Below, piece by piece: positions 15,577 to 21,673 of a stretch of 21,673 nt of DNA; the stretch's first letter is position 1, and the number at the start of each line of letters is the position of its first letter. This DNA comes from Acidobacteriota bacterium (lineage in GTDB: Bacteria; Acidobacteriota; Terriglobia; Terriglobales; Acidobacteriaceae): contig JAJZAL010000065.1 of assembly GCA_021799405.1 (NCBI GenBank), forward strand, positions 1-21,673. The letters are read 5' to 3'. Under the pieces are notes generated by a model, which worked only from the letters and a program-made list of their open reading frames with translations, was not told the DNA's origin and made no database searches. Position numbers and translations under genes: made by a program.

Positions 15577-17484
15577 ATGGGTTACCAGGTTCTGGCCCGC
15601 AAATATCGTCCTCAGCGCTTTGCCGACGTGGCCGGACAGGATCACGTAACCCATACGCTGTTGAATGCGCTCAACCAGAACCGCATCGCCCACGGCTACA
15701 TCTTCTCCGGGCACCGCGGCATCGGCAAAACCACCATCGCGCGCATCCTGGCGATGGCCGTCAATTGCCGCACGGAAGTTGGTTCGCCCGCGCGCCCCAC
15801 GCCCGAGCCCTGCGGCACATGCGACTCGTGCACTGAGATCCGCCAGGGCGGCGCCGTGGACGTGATCGAAATTGACGCCGCCACCAACCGCGGCATCGAC
15901 GAGATTCGCGAACTGCGTGAAGCAGCGCGTTACTCGCCGGCACGGGATCGCTACAAAATCTACATCCTCGACGAAGCTCACCAAATCACCGACGCCGCCT
16001 TCAACGCGCTGCTCAAGACGCTGGAAGAGCCTCCGGCGCACATTATCTTCATGATGGCCACGACGCAGCCCGAGGACATTCCCCAGACCATCCGCTCGCG
16101 CTGCCAGCACTTCAGTTTTCACGCCGTCAAATTCGACGACATTCTCGCCCAGTTAAAGACCATCGCCGCGCAGGAGCAGGTGGAGGCCGAAGAGGGCGCG
16201 CTGGCGCTGCTCGCCGAAGCCGGCGACGGCTCGATGCGTGATGCGCTTTCCATCATGGACCAGGCCATTGCCTCCGCCCCCGTTGAGAACGGCAGGCCGG
16301 TCCTCTCCGCAGGGCAGATTCGCGATCTGATGGGCTCAGTGCCCAACACGGTCTTTGAGCACATCATGGAAGCCGTGGCCGCCGGGCAGAGCGCCGCGCT
16401 CATGGAGCAGTTGAATGTGCTTGTCAACGCCGGCCACAATCCGTCATCGCTGGCCCGGCAGCTTGTCCGCTACCTGCGCAACGCCCTCATGGCCAAGCTG
16501 GGTGGCGAGCACACGGAGTTGCTGCAAATCTCCGCCGACGAGCGCGCCCGCGCAGCACGAACCGCCATGCTGTACACCGAAGAGGAGATGACGCGAAATC
16601 TTCAAATCGTGCTGCGGACCTTCGATGACCTGAATTACCGGCAGGAGCAGCGCTTCCATCTCGAACTTGGCCTTCTCAAGCTCATCCACGCCCAGCGCCT
16701 GCTGCCGATTGAGGAACTGCTGAGCAGCGTAGCCGCCGGAAGCGGCGCGCGCAGCACCGCTGCTCCGGCAGCCCCGCGCGCCCCTGCGAGCGCTCCGCGC
16801 CACACCAGCACCGCCGCTCCCGTGGCGCCGCCAGCCTCCCCATCGATCTCGCCGTTTGCCTCCGCTGCGGAAAACCGCGGTTCGTCCGCTGGTCCCGGGC
16901 AAAGCGCTGCGCCAAGCCCGGCTGTACAACAGGAACGCTCATCTCCATCGCCGGTTCCGGTGGCGTCCCCTGAAGCATCTGGCAGCCCGGTGCGTGAAGC
17001 CACGCCGTTTCCCGCGGTCGGCTTCGCCTCAGCAACACCGCTCACGGAAGGCTCGCTGGCAAAGGCGCCTGAAGCTGCTCCCGGCCTTTCAGCCGCTCCC
17101 GATGCGGATTCGCTGCGCAACGCCGTTGTTTCCGCTCTGGCCAGCGCCGGGCATAGTTCCGCTTCGCAATTGCTGGGCTCCGGTGGGTGGACCCTCGATG
17201 GCTCAAGCCTGCGCATCGAGGTTGCCAATTTGAGCAAGAAAATGCTCGGCCTCACGGTGAACGCAGCGGCCGAGAAGATCATTCGCCAGGAGCTGCAACG
17301 CCTCGGCGCGCCGACTCGTTTCCTCGTGGTTCCGGGAGCTGGCACGGCATCCTCCGCGCAGGTCATCGCCGCGCCTCCGGCCGGCAGTATCCAACAGGAA
17401 GCGCTGGCTCATCCCCTCGTCCAACGCGCAAAAGAAATCTTCAAGGCTGAGGTCCGCAGTATCGTCGATCTCCGTCAAAAGTAA
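15577..17484 (+). CDS. dnaX: DNA polymerase III subunit tau/gamma (clamp loader)
   Basis: DnaX is the ATPase of the clamp loader that places the sliding clamp on primed DNA. The 635-residue protein begins with the hallmark ARKYRPQRF. It has Walker A GHRGIGKT at 45-52, a zinc module with Cys64, 79, 82 and 85 (CGTCDSC), Walker B ILDEAH at 130-135, sensor 1 ATT at 161-163 and SRC at 174-176. The collar domain runs to about 380. Residues about 385-507 are an Ala/Pro/Ser-rich linker, followed by a compact C-terminal domain. I saw no A-rich slippery sequence of the E. coli type, so there is no sign of a programmed gamma product. ybaB follows after 30 bases and then recR, the common replication/repair cluster. 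Confidence 0.96.
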   Translation: MGYQVLARKYRPQRFADVAGQDHVTHTLLNALNQNRIAHGYIFSGHRGIGKTTIARILAMAVNCRTEVGSPARPTPEPCGTCDSCTEIRQGGAVDVIEIDAATNRGIDEIRELREAARYSPARDRYKIYILDEAHQITDAAFNALLKTLEEPPAHIIFMMATTQPEDIPQTIRSRCQHFSFHAVKFDDILAQLKTIAAQEQVEAEEGALALLAEAGDGSMRDALSIMDQAIASAPVENGRPVLSAGQIRDLMGSVPNTVFEHIMEAVAAGQSAALMEQLNVLVNAGHNPSSLARQLVRYLRNALMAKLGGEHTELLQISADERARAARTAMLYTEEEMTRNLQIVLRTFDDLNYRQEQRFHLELGLLKLIHAQRLLPIEELLSSVAAGSGARSTAAPAAPRAPASAPRHTSTAAPVAPPASPSISPFASAAENRGSSAGPGQSAAPSPAVQQERSSPSPVPVASPEASGSPVREATPFPAVGFASATPLTEGSLAKAPEAAPGLSAAPDADSLRNAVVSALASAGHSSASQLLGSGGWTLDGSSLRIEVANLSKKMLGLTVNAAAEKIIRQELQRLGAPTRFLVVPGAGTASSAQVIAAPPAGSIQQEALAHPLVQRAKEIFKAEVRSIVDLRQK

Positions 17485-17514
17485 TGGCATGCTTTGTCAT
17501 AAGGAGAACCGCTC

Positions 17515-17841
17515 ATGGTCAATCCCCTCAAAATCTCGGAGATGATTTCCCAGGCCAGCCAGATGCAGGAGGAAGTTCAACGCAAGCTGAGCGAAACCGT
17601 CGTGGAAGCATCCAGCGGCGGCGGCGCTGTGACCGCCACCATGAACGGCAAGAAGCAACTCCTCAAACTGCACATCGATCCTTCGGCGGTCGCCGGTCTC
17701 AGTGGTAGCCAGCCTGACGTGGAGATGCTCGAAGACCTGGTCGTTGCCGCCGTCAATGAAGCGGGCCGCAAAGCGGACGAGGCGCTGCAATCGAGCGTGC
17801 AGGGTATGCTTGGCGGACTGAAGATTCCGGGGCTGACCTAA
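17515..17841 (+). CDS. ybaB: YbaB/EbfC nucleoid-associated protein
   Basis: This 108-residue protein belongs to the YbaB/EbfC family of dimeric DNA-binding nucleoid proteins. It shows the family's N-terminal helix with a Met/Gln-rich stretch (ASQMQEEVQRKL), the strand VTATMNGKKQLLKLHIDP, and the C-terminal helix LVVAAVNEAGRKADE followed by a Gly/Leu-rich end (GMLGGLKIPGL). AAGGAG at 17501-17506 is eight bases from the ATG. It lies between dnaX and recR, its most conserved position across bacteria, and is probably cotranscribed with them. Its exact contribution to repair is unsettled. Confidence 0.95.
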   Translation: MVNPLKISEMISQASQMQEEVQRKLSETVVEASSGGGAVTATMNGKKQLLKLHIDPSAVAGLSGSQPDVEMLEDLVVAAVNEAGRKADEALQSSVQGMLGGLKIPGLT

Positions 17842-17865
17842 CGTCGCCGAAGGCCAGAGGCTCAC

Positions 17866-17870
17866 GGAGG
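17866..17870 (+). promoter_or_regulatory. Ribosome-binding site for the GTG start of recR
   Basis: GGAGG is seven bases before GTG 17878, which supports a non-ATG start for recR. Confidence 0.7.
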
Positions 17871-17877
17871 CAATCAA

Positions 17878-18477
17878 GTGGCACGCTACGCGGAGCCGAT
17901 GGCACGGCTCATCGAAGAACTGAAGAAGCTGCCCGGCGTCGGGACCAAGAGCGCCCAGCGCTTCGCCTTTCACATCCTGCGCTCCAGCGACGAGGATGCG
18001 GCGGCGCTCGCCGAAGCCGTGCGCGGACTGAAGGCCAGCCTGCGGCTCTGCGCCATCTGCAACAACGTTACCGACATCGACCCGTGCGCTTACTGCGCCA
18101 ATCCTGCGCGCAATCAGCGCCTGGTCTGTGTGGTCGAAGAGCCCACCAACATCGACACCGTAGAGCGCAGCCGCGGCTACCATGGCGTCTACCATGTGCT
18201 GCACGGCACGCTTTCACCGCTCCACGGCGTGGGGCCCGACCAGTTGCGCGCGAATACACTGCTGGCACGTGCCGAGCGAGGCGAGGTAGATGAAGTGATC
18301 CTGGCCACCAGCCCCACGCTCGAAGGCGAAGCCACCGCCAACTGGCTTGCCAACGCGCTGCGGGCATTTCCAGTGCGCGTCAGCCGCATCGCCACCGGAG
18401 TTCCGGCCGGCAGCGACATCGAATACGCCGACGAAGTAACAATGGCGCGCGCGCTCGAAGGCCGCCGCGAACTCTGA
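17878..18477 (+). CDS. recR: Recombination mediator protein RecR
   Basis: RecR works with RecO (and RecF) to load RecA onto SSB-coated single-stranded DNA at gaps. The 199-residue length matches the family. A helix-hairpin-helix lies at about 10-34 (LKKLPGVGTKSAQR). Four zinc cysteines follow at 58, 61, 70 and 73 (CAIC, CAYC). The Toprim domain begins about residue 81 (LVCVVEEPTNIDTVE) and includes ATSPTLEGEATA. Translation starts at GTG 17878 with GGAGG seven bases upstream. It is the last gene of the dnaX-ybaB-recR group and is convergent with the VOC gene, 25 bases away, with no clear terminator between them. Confidence 0.97.
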   Translation: MARYAEPMARLIEELKKLPGVGTKSAQRFAFHILRSSDEDAAALAEAVRGLKASLRLCAICNNVTDIDPCAYCANPARNQRLVCVVEEPTNIDTVERSRGYHGVYHVLHGTLSPLHGVGPDQLRANTLLARAERGEVDEVILATSPTLEGEATANWLANALRAFPVRVSRIATGVPAGSDIEYADEVTMARALEGRREL

Positions 18478-18502
18478 CGGCAATGGTATAAGGGAAACCG
18501 CT

Positions 18503-19495
18503 CTAATCATGCGCCGGTGGCGGAGGCGGAGCTGTCGAGGGCGGCGTCGGCTTGCCCGTCACCGTCTGCGGCTCCATCAGTTCCACGCGCGTTCCGTCCG
18601 GATCGAAGAGGTTCACCTGACGCTTCCGGTTCACTCCGACGTGCATCTCCAGCGGCTTGGCCCACGTCAGATAAGTCTTGTAGGCGGGACGCGACTCCAG
18701 AATGCTCATGGCCTTGCGCACGTCAGGAACCTCCAGCGAGGTGTGATTCGACGAGCCGTAGCTTTTGGGAAGCTTGCTGTAAAGCATCAGCTCGATGTAA
18801 TCGGTCCCATCGGGCACGCGCAGATTGATCCAGCTCAGCACCTTCGGATTGCCGCCTCCGCGCCAGGTTTCCTTGAATCCGAGCACGTTTTCATAGAAGG
18901 CCATCGACTTGGCCGCATTTCCCACCAGGAATCCGACGTGATAAATGTGATGCGAGATGCGCGTCGCCGGCATGAACTTGCCCGCCGCCTGTGCCTCCCG
19001 TCCCGTGGGCAGGCTCTGCACAAACTCCACCAGCGTACCGTCGGGATCCCTGATCTCAAAGGCATAGTCGCCCGTCCGTGTTTTGCTACCATTCCCCGGC
19101 TTCACGTTGTAGCCCTTGGAGCGGAGATAGGCTCGCATCTGCTCGATGTTGTCCACGCTGAAGCAGATGTGGCTCATCATATTCGGCGGCGCGGGCGGAG
19201 GATCAGTGAATAGCTCGACATGCTGATGGTCGTTGATCTTGATGAAGGCGATGCGAACCTGGTTTGTCCCCGGCTTCTTAAGGTCATACGACTCGTCAAA
19301 GCCAAGCAGATCGTGCCAGAAAATCATGGCCCTGGGAAGGTCCGACACAAAGTAGCCCACATGCGAAATGCCCGTAATCTTCGGGCGCTGCGGAGCTGCA
19401 TTCTGAGCGTTGGCAAGTGACGCGGCGGCCAGCAGCATTGCTGCCGCGCAAAGCATGGCAATGTGGCAGAAACGGCGAGTAAGCATTACACGCAC
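18503..19495 (-). CDS. Exported protein with two VOC (glyoxalase/dioxygenase) domains
   Basis: This 330-residue protein has a Sec signal peptide (core MLCAAAMLLAAASLANAQ, likely cleaved at NA|Q). Two VOC domains follow, the fold of glyoxalase I and extradiol dioxygenases, which use a divalent metal. Domain 1 has candidate ligands in ISHVGYF, HVELF, MSHICF and LVEFV; domain 2 in IYHVGF, YIELML, NHTSLEV and RVELM. Each domain therefore keeps a His/Glu/His/Glu set and both may be active. The C-terminus is Pro-rich (STAPPPPP). I chose GTG 19495 because AGGG lies seven bases before it; the ATG at 19486 is alternative and loses only three residues. It follows the aldolase stop by 13 bases, so they form an operon. 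The substrate is unknown; export would place it outside the cytoplasm. Confidence 0.87.
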   Translation of the reverse strand: MRVMLTRRFCHIAMLCAAAMLLAAASLANAQNAAPQRPKITGISHVGYFVSDLPRAMIFWHDLLGFDESYDLKKPGTNQVRIAFIKINDHQHVELFTDPPPAPPNMMSHICFSVDNIEQMRAYLRSKGYNVKPGNGSKTRTGDYAFEIRDPDGTLVEFVQSLPTGREAQAAGKFMPATRISHHIYHVGFLVGNAAKSMAFYENVLGFKETWRGGGNPKVLSWINLRVPDGTDYIELMLYSKLPKSYGSSNHTSLEVPDVRKAMSILESRPAYKTYLTWAKPLEMHVGVNRKRQVNLFDPDGTRVELMEPQTVTGKPTPPSTAPPPPPAHD

Positions 19496-19502
19496 GGCGG
19501 GT

Positions 19503-19506
19503 CCCT
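19503..19506 (-). promoter_or_regulatory. Ribosome-binding site favouring GTG start of the VOC gene
   Basis: On the minus strand AGGG (within AGAAAGGGA, 19510-19502) is seven bases before GTG 19495 but 16 before ATG 19486, which favours the GTG. Confidence 0.5.
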
Positions 19507-19508
19507 TT

Positions 19509-20564
19509 CTAATTCCGGATTTCAGCCAGCAGCTTCTCGATCTCCGCTTTTTCTTCCGCAGTAATCGAAAGCAAGGGAGAGCGGGGGCGGCCGCCATAAT
19601 AACCGTTGAAGTCGCAGGCGTATTTTACGCCTCGGATTCCAAGTCCGCCAACGGTGCGCTGACCTGTCGTGGCAATGCGCTCCTGTTTCTCCCTGGCAAG
19701 TTTCAGATCGTGGTCCTTCCAGGCAAGGTAAACCTCCTGGCAGGCCTGCGGAGCGCATGCCGCAAAGGCCAGGACGGCGCCTGAAGCGCCTGCCTCAAGC
19801 GCATCAAAGACGCCTCCAACCGAACCCGTGAGTACCTGGAAACCTACTTCTCTGGTGCGCGTTTTGATGGGCGTCACCGGAGGCGCTCCGGCCACGGCCA
19901 CGCCGCCCGCCAGATCGCCCGCGGGCACAAAGCTTGCCGCCGCCTCAGCCTTCGGAGCCAGCATGCGGCCGGTCACCGCCTCAAAGACCGGCGTCACCGT
20001 CACCGTGCGCCGGGGAGCATTGCTGGTGGCGGCTATGGTGCCGCGAATCCGCTCCATGCTGCCGCTCGAATCCTTGATCCCGATGATGTTCGGGTGCTGC
20101 GCCAGCTCGCCGATTACTTCCACCGGAATCTGGTAGGGCACAAACCGCGGGATGTTGTAGAGCAGAACGGGCAGCGGCGAGCGGTCCGCTACGCTGCGGA
20201 AATAATGCAGCACTCCTGCGTCGCCCATCTGGCTCACGTAGTAGCTCGGCGTCCTGACCAGCACCGCGTCGTAGCGGAACTCCGCGGCAGCCGCGGCCAG
20301 TTCCACCGTTGCCTTCACGCTCTCGCGGCCGACGCCGGCAATCAGCACCTTTTCGGGTGCGGTGGCATTCGCCGCTACCCGCAACACCTCGCGTGTCTCG
20401 GCGTCGTCAAGCATGTTCCCCTCGCCGGTTGAACCCAGCACTACCATTCCCGCCAGTAAACTGCGCGAGTAGCGGGCCATATTCGCTTCAATCTTGCGAA
20501 AATACACGCGCTCGTCCGGGTAAAACGGCGTGGTTGTAGCAGCAAAAATACCTTCGATGAGCAT
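19509..20564 (-). CDS. DapA-family Schiff-base aldolase with internal insert
   Basis: This 351-residue protein belongs to the dihydrodipicolinate synthase/N-acetylneuraminate lyase family, class I aldolases. It shows GSTGEG at 44-49, Tyr136 in LLYNIPRF and the Schiff-base Lys164 in GIKDSSGS. Members are usually near 290-300 residues; the excess is an insert at about 185-237, after the lysine strand and before the QVLTGS strand. The YNIPRF segment differs from the YNVPSRT of lysine-pathway DapA, so it more likely cleaves or forms another 2-oxo acid (for example 4-hydroxy-2-oxoglutarate-type chemistry); this is inference. The ATG at 20564 starts the conserved LIEGIFAATTTPF. It is the first gene of a pair with the exported VOC protein, suggesting related catabolism. 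The gene symbol is left blank because specificity is unknown. Confidence 0.87.
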   Translation of the reverse strand: MLIEGIFAATTTPFYPDERVYFRKIEANMARYSRSLLAGMVVLGSTGEGNMLDDAETREVLRVAANATAPEKVLIAGVGRESVKATVELAAAAAEFRYDAVLVRTPSYYVSQMGDAGVLHYFRSVADRSPLPVLLYNIPRFVPYQIPVEVIGELAQHPNIIGIKDSSGSMERIRGTIAATSNAPRRTVTVTPVFEAVTGRMLAPKAEAAASFVPAGDLAGGVAVAGAPPVTPIKTRTREVGFQVLTGSVGGVFDALEAGASGAVLAFAACAPQACQEVYLAWKDHDLKLAREKQERIATTGQRTVGGLGIRGVKYACDFNGYYGGRPRSPLLSITAEEKAEIEKLLAEIRN

Positions 20565-20610
20565 GGACTTATTGTAATTGGCAGCGCCTGAGGGCGGTCA
20601 GCTCCCTGCT

Positions 20611-21435
20611 CTAAGGTTCAGACCAAATACCAAACCGCCTTAGGACGGCTTTTCCGCCGCGAGATTTCTCACTCAGGCTGGCACCTCGCTCTTCGCCGTT
20701 TTTGTAGATAATTAAATTCTCGCTCGCCCTGTCCAGCTTCCAGCCATGGTTCCCGCGCGCAACGATCAGAGTTATCTTCCCGGCTTTGGCCTTGTCCACT
20801 AGACGATTCTTAACGAACTCCGTCGCACGAACTATTGAGGGTAGTTTTTCCTCAATGAGGTGCTGGTGTTTGAAAGAGGCAGAGTGATACGGAACCAACT
20901 CGATGCAGGCGAGCCTCTTGGATAGACGCTGTAGCGCTTCGCGGTAATTTCCGCCGCACTTCTTCTTAGCGATTCTTTGAATCACGTTCCGGAGTTTCTT
21001 TTCCCACCATTGGAACCCAGCGTGCCAACAGAATTGTGGATCGAGAAAAAGGAAAGGGTACTCAGCGCCATCGCCATCGAACAATTGCTGTAGATTTGCA
21101 TTGAGGCGCGCGCGGAATTCCGGGATTTTGCATTCATCGGATTCGGCCCAAAAGTCACTGTAATTGAAGCCAGGGTTCAGCATGAGAACGACGACAGACG
21201 CCTTTCGCAAATTTCCCGCGTAGGGTACGGGAAGGAGCGAAAGGTGGAGGCCATTATCGTCCGGATTAAATCGTTTCCCCGAGAGATAGTCACGAAAACT
21301 GCGGTGATCCGACTCTGGCGACCAGCGACCGTTCTTCTCCAGAATCTCCCTCAATTTGGGAAGATCGTCCGGATGTGCAAATGGTAGACGGTTGAAGCTG
21401 GAGCGTTTCCAAAAACTGATCAGATCCTCGGGCAT
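20611..21435 (-). CDS. Unrecognised 274-residue cytoplasmic protein
   Basis: I do not recognise this gene. AAGGAG at 21450-21445 is nine bases from ATG 21435; an in-frame TTG at 21444 abuts the ribosome-binding site and is unlikely. There is no signal peptide or membrane helix. It is rich in Trp, Phe, Arg and Lys. Notable segments are VVVLMLNPGFNYSDFW at about residues 81-96, FLFLDPQFCWHAGFQWW in the middle, IELVPYHSASFKHQH, and LIVARGNHGWKL near the end. The LNPG after a hydrophobic strand recalls motif 1 of MUG/TDG uracil-DNA glycosylases, but similarity is too slight to assign. Its base composition looks less GC-rich than its neighbours by eye, which could mean recent acquisition. Confidence 0.72.
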   Translation of the reverse strand: MPEDLISFWKRSSFNRLPFAHPDDLPKLREILEKNGRWSPESDHRSFRDYLSGKRFNPDDNGLHLSLLPVPYAGNLRKASVVVLMLNPGFNYSDFWAESDECKIPEFRARLNANLQQLFDGDGAEYPFLFLDPQFCWHAGFQWWEKKLRNVIQRIAKKKCGGNYREALQRLSKRLACIELVPYHSASFKHQHLIEEKLPSIVRATEFVKNRLVDKAKAGKITLIVARGNHGWKLDRASENLIIYKNGEERGASLSEKSRGGKAVLRRFGIWSEP

Positions 21436-21444
21436 AATCCGCAA

Positions 21445-21450
21445 CTCCTT
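21445..21450 (-). promoter_or_regulatory. Ribosome-binding site fixing the start at 21435
   Basis: AAGGAG on the minus strand is nine bases before ATG 21435 and directly touches the alternative TTG, so the ATG is the likely start. Confidence 0.6.
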
Positions 21451-21542
21451 CGAAGCCTATTACGTGGCGAGCGGCGCTCCCTAAATGATGTATACGCTTG
21501 ATGCGCTTTTCATCTCCACTTCCGGGGTGCCCGACGTGCTCT

Positions 21543-21673
21543 TCAGCTTCCTATCACATCAGCCCTGTTCTCTTTCGCCGCATGCAGCGCCTGCAACGCG
21601 AAAACCGTGGTGCGGTGGCGCTGCATGGCGGCGATGCCTTCAGCCGCGGCCTGCGCGGCGGCAATGGTGGTGA
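21543..21673 (-). CDS. 3' end of a minus-strand gene cut by the window edge
   Basis: A minus-strand frame is open from the right edge to a TGA at 21545-21543, giving about 42 codons. The translation is helix-like and Ala-rich (AAAQAAAEGIAAMQRHRTT, then FALQALHAAKENRADV) with codon use typical of the high-GC genes here, which favours it over the competing plus-strand frame from 21485. The product cannot be identified from this fragment. The unknown gene at 21435 starts 107 bases downstream on the same strand. Confidence 0.42.
   Translation of the reverse strand, partial: TTIAAAQAAAEGIAAMQRHRTTVFALQALHAAKENRADVIGS

Noticed and set aside
14535..15836. 433-codon plus-strand frame spanning the TPR, SET and dnaX starts
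   Set aside because: It is Arg/Ser/Pro-rich as expected of a GC-rich shadow and conflicts with three well-supported genes.
21485..21673. 62-codon plus-strand frame at the right edge
   Set aside because: It has low-complexity, shadow-like composition and no ribosome-binding site; the opposite-strand frame is a better candidate.

Overview
The window is high-GC, gene-dense bacterial chromosome. No replication, conjugation or phage genes are visible. Several traits together suggest an acidobacterium of the Terriglobia/Acidobacteriaceae type: secreted proteins whose signal peptides end in Ala-Gln, a bacterial SET-domain protein, a secreted double VOC protein beside a DapA-like aldolase, and a dnaX-ybaB-recR cluster. 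This placement is an inference from gene content; no rRNA or marker phylogeny was available.

Layout. (1) 1-2209: 5'-truncated uvrC, convergent with a membrane protein carrying two zinc ribbons. (2) 2210-2652: a 443-base stretch with no convincing gene. (3) 2653-6686: an Hsp15-like S4 RNA-binding protein, then a secreted beta-propeller-like protein five bases before a LolC/LolE-type permease. (4) 6784-9427: a tiny zinc-ribbon protein (minus strand), ribokinase, and an orphan secreted protein. (5) 9428-9737: a gene-free strip packed with hairpins, including two perfect tetraloop hairpins that look like a REP-type element. (6) 9738-12684: a minus-strand operon mazG > COG3375-type GNAT acyltransferase > N-succinylamino-acid racemase/OSBS, joined by two ATGA overlaps. 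(7) 12802-15436: prepilin peptidase, a secreted TPR protein, and a SET-domain methyltransferase with a Lys/Arg-rich tail. (8) 15577-18477: dnaX-ybaB-recR (clamp loader, nucleoid-associated protein, recombination mediator). (9) 18503-20564: a minus-strand pair of DapA-like aldolase with a large internal insert and secreted double VOC protein. (10) 20611-21673: an unrecognised 274-residue protein and the 3' end of another minus-strand gene cut by the window edge.

How they work together. uvrC and dnaX-ybaB-recR are DNA maintenance genes. The GNAT/racemase pair matches the known logic of the N-succinylamino-acid pathway that converts D- to L-amino acids, but no desuccinylase is in view. The propeller/Lol pair suggests an envelope function. 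The most interesting items are the mazG-GNAT-racemase operon, the SET protein, the aldolase with its insert plus the VOC partner, the hairpin strip at 9428-9737, and the unknown protein at 20611-21435. No CRISPR array, defence island or complete mobile element was seen.
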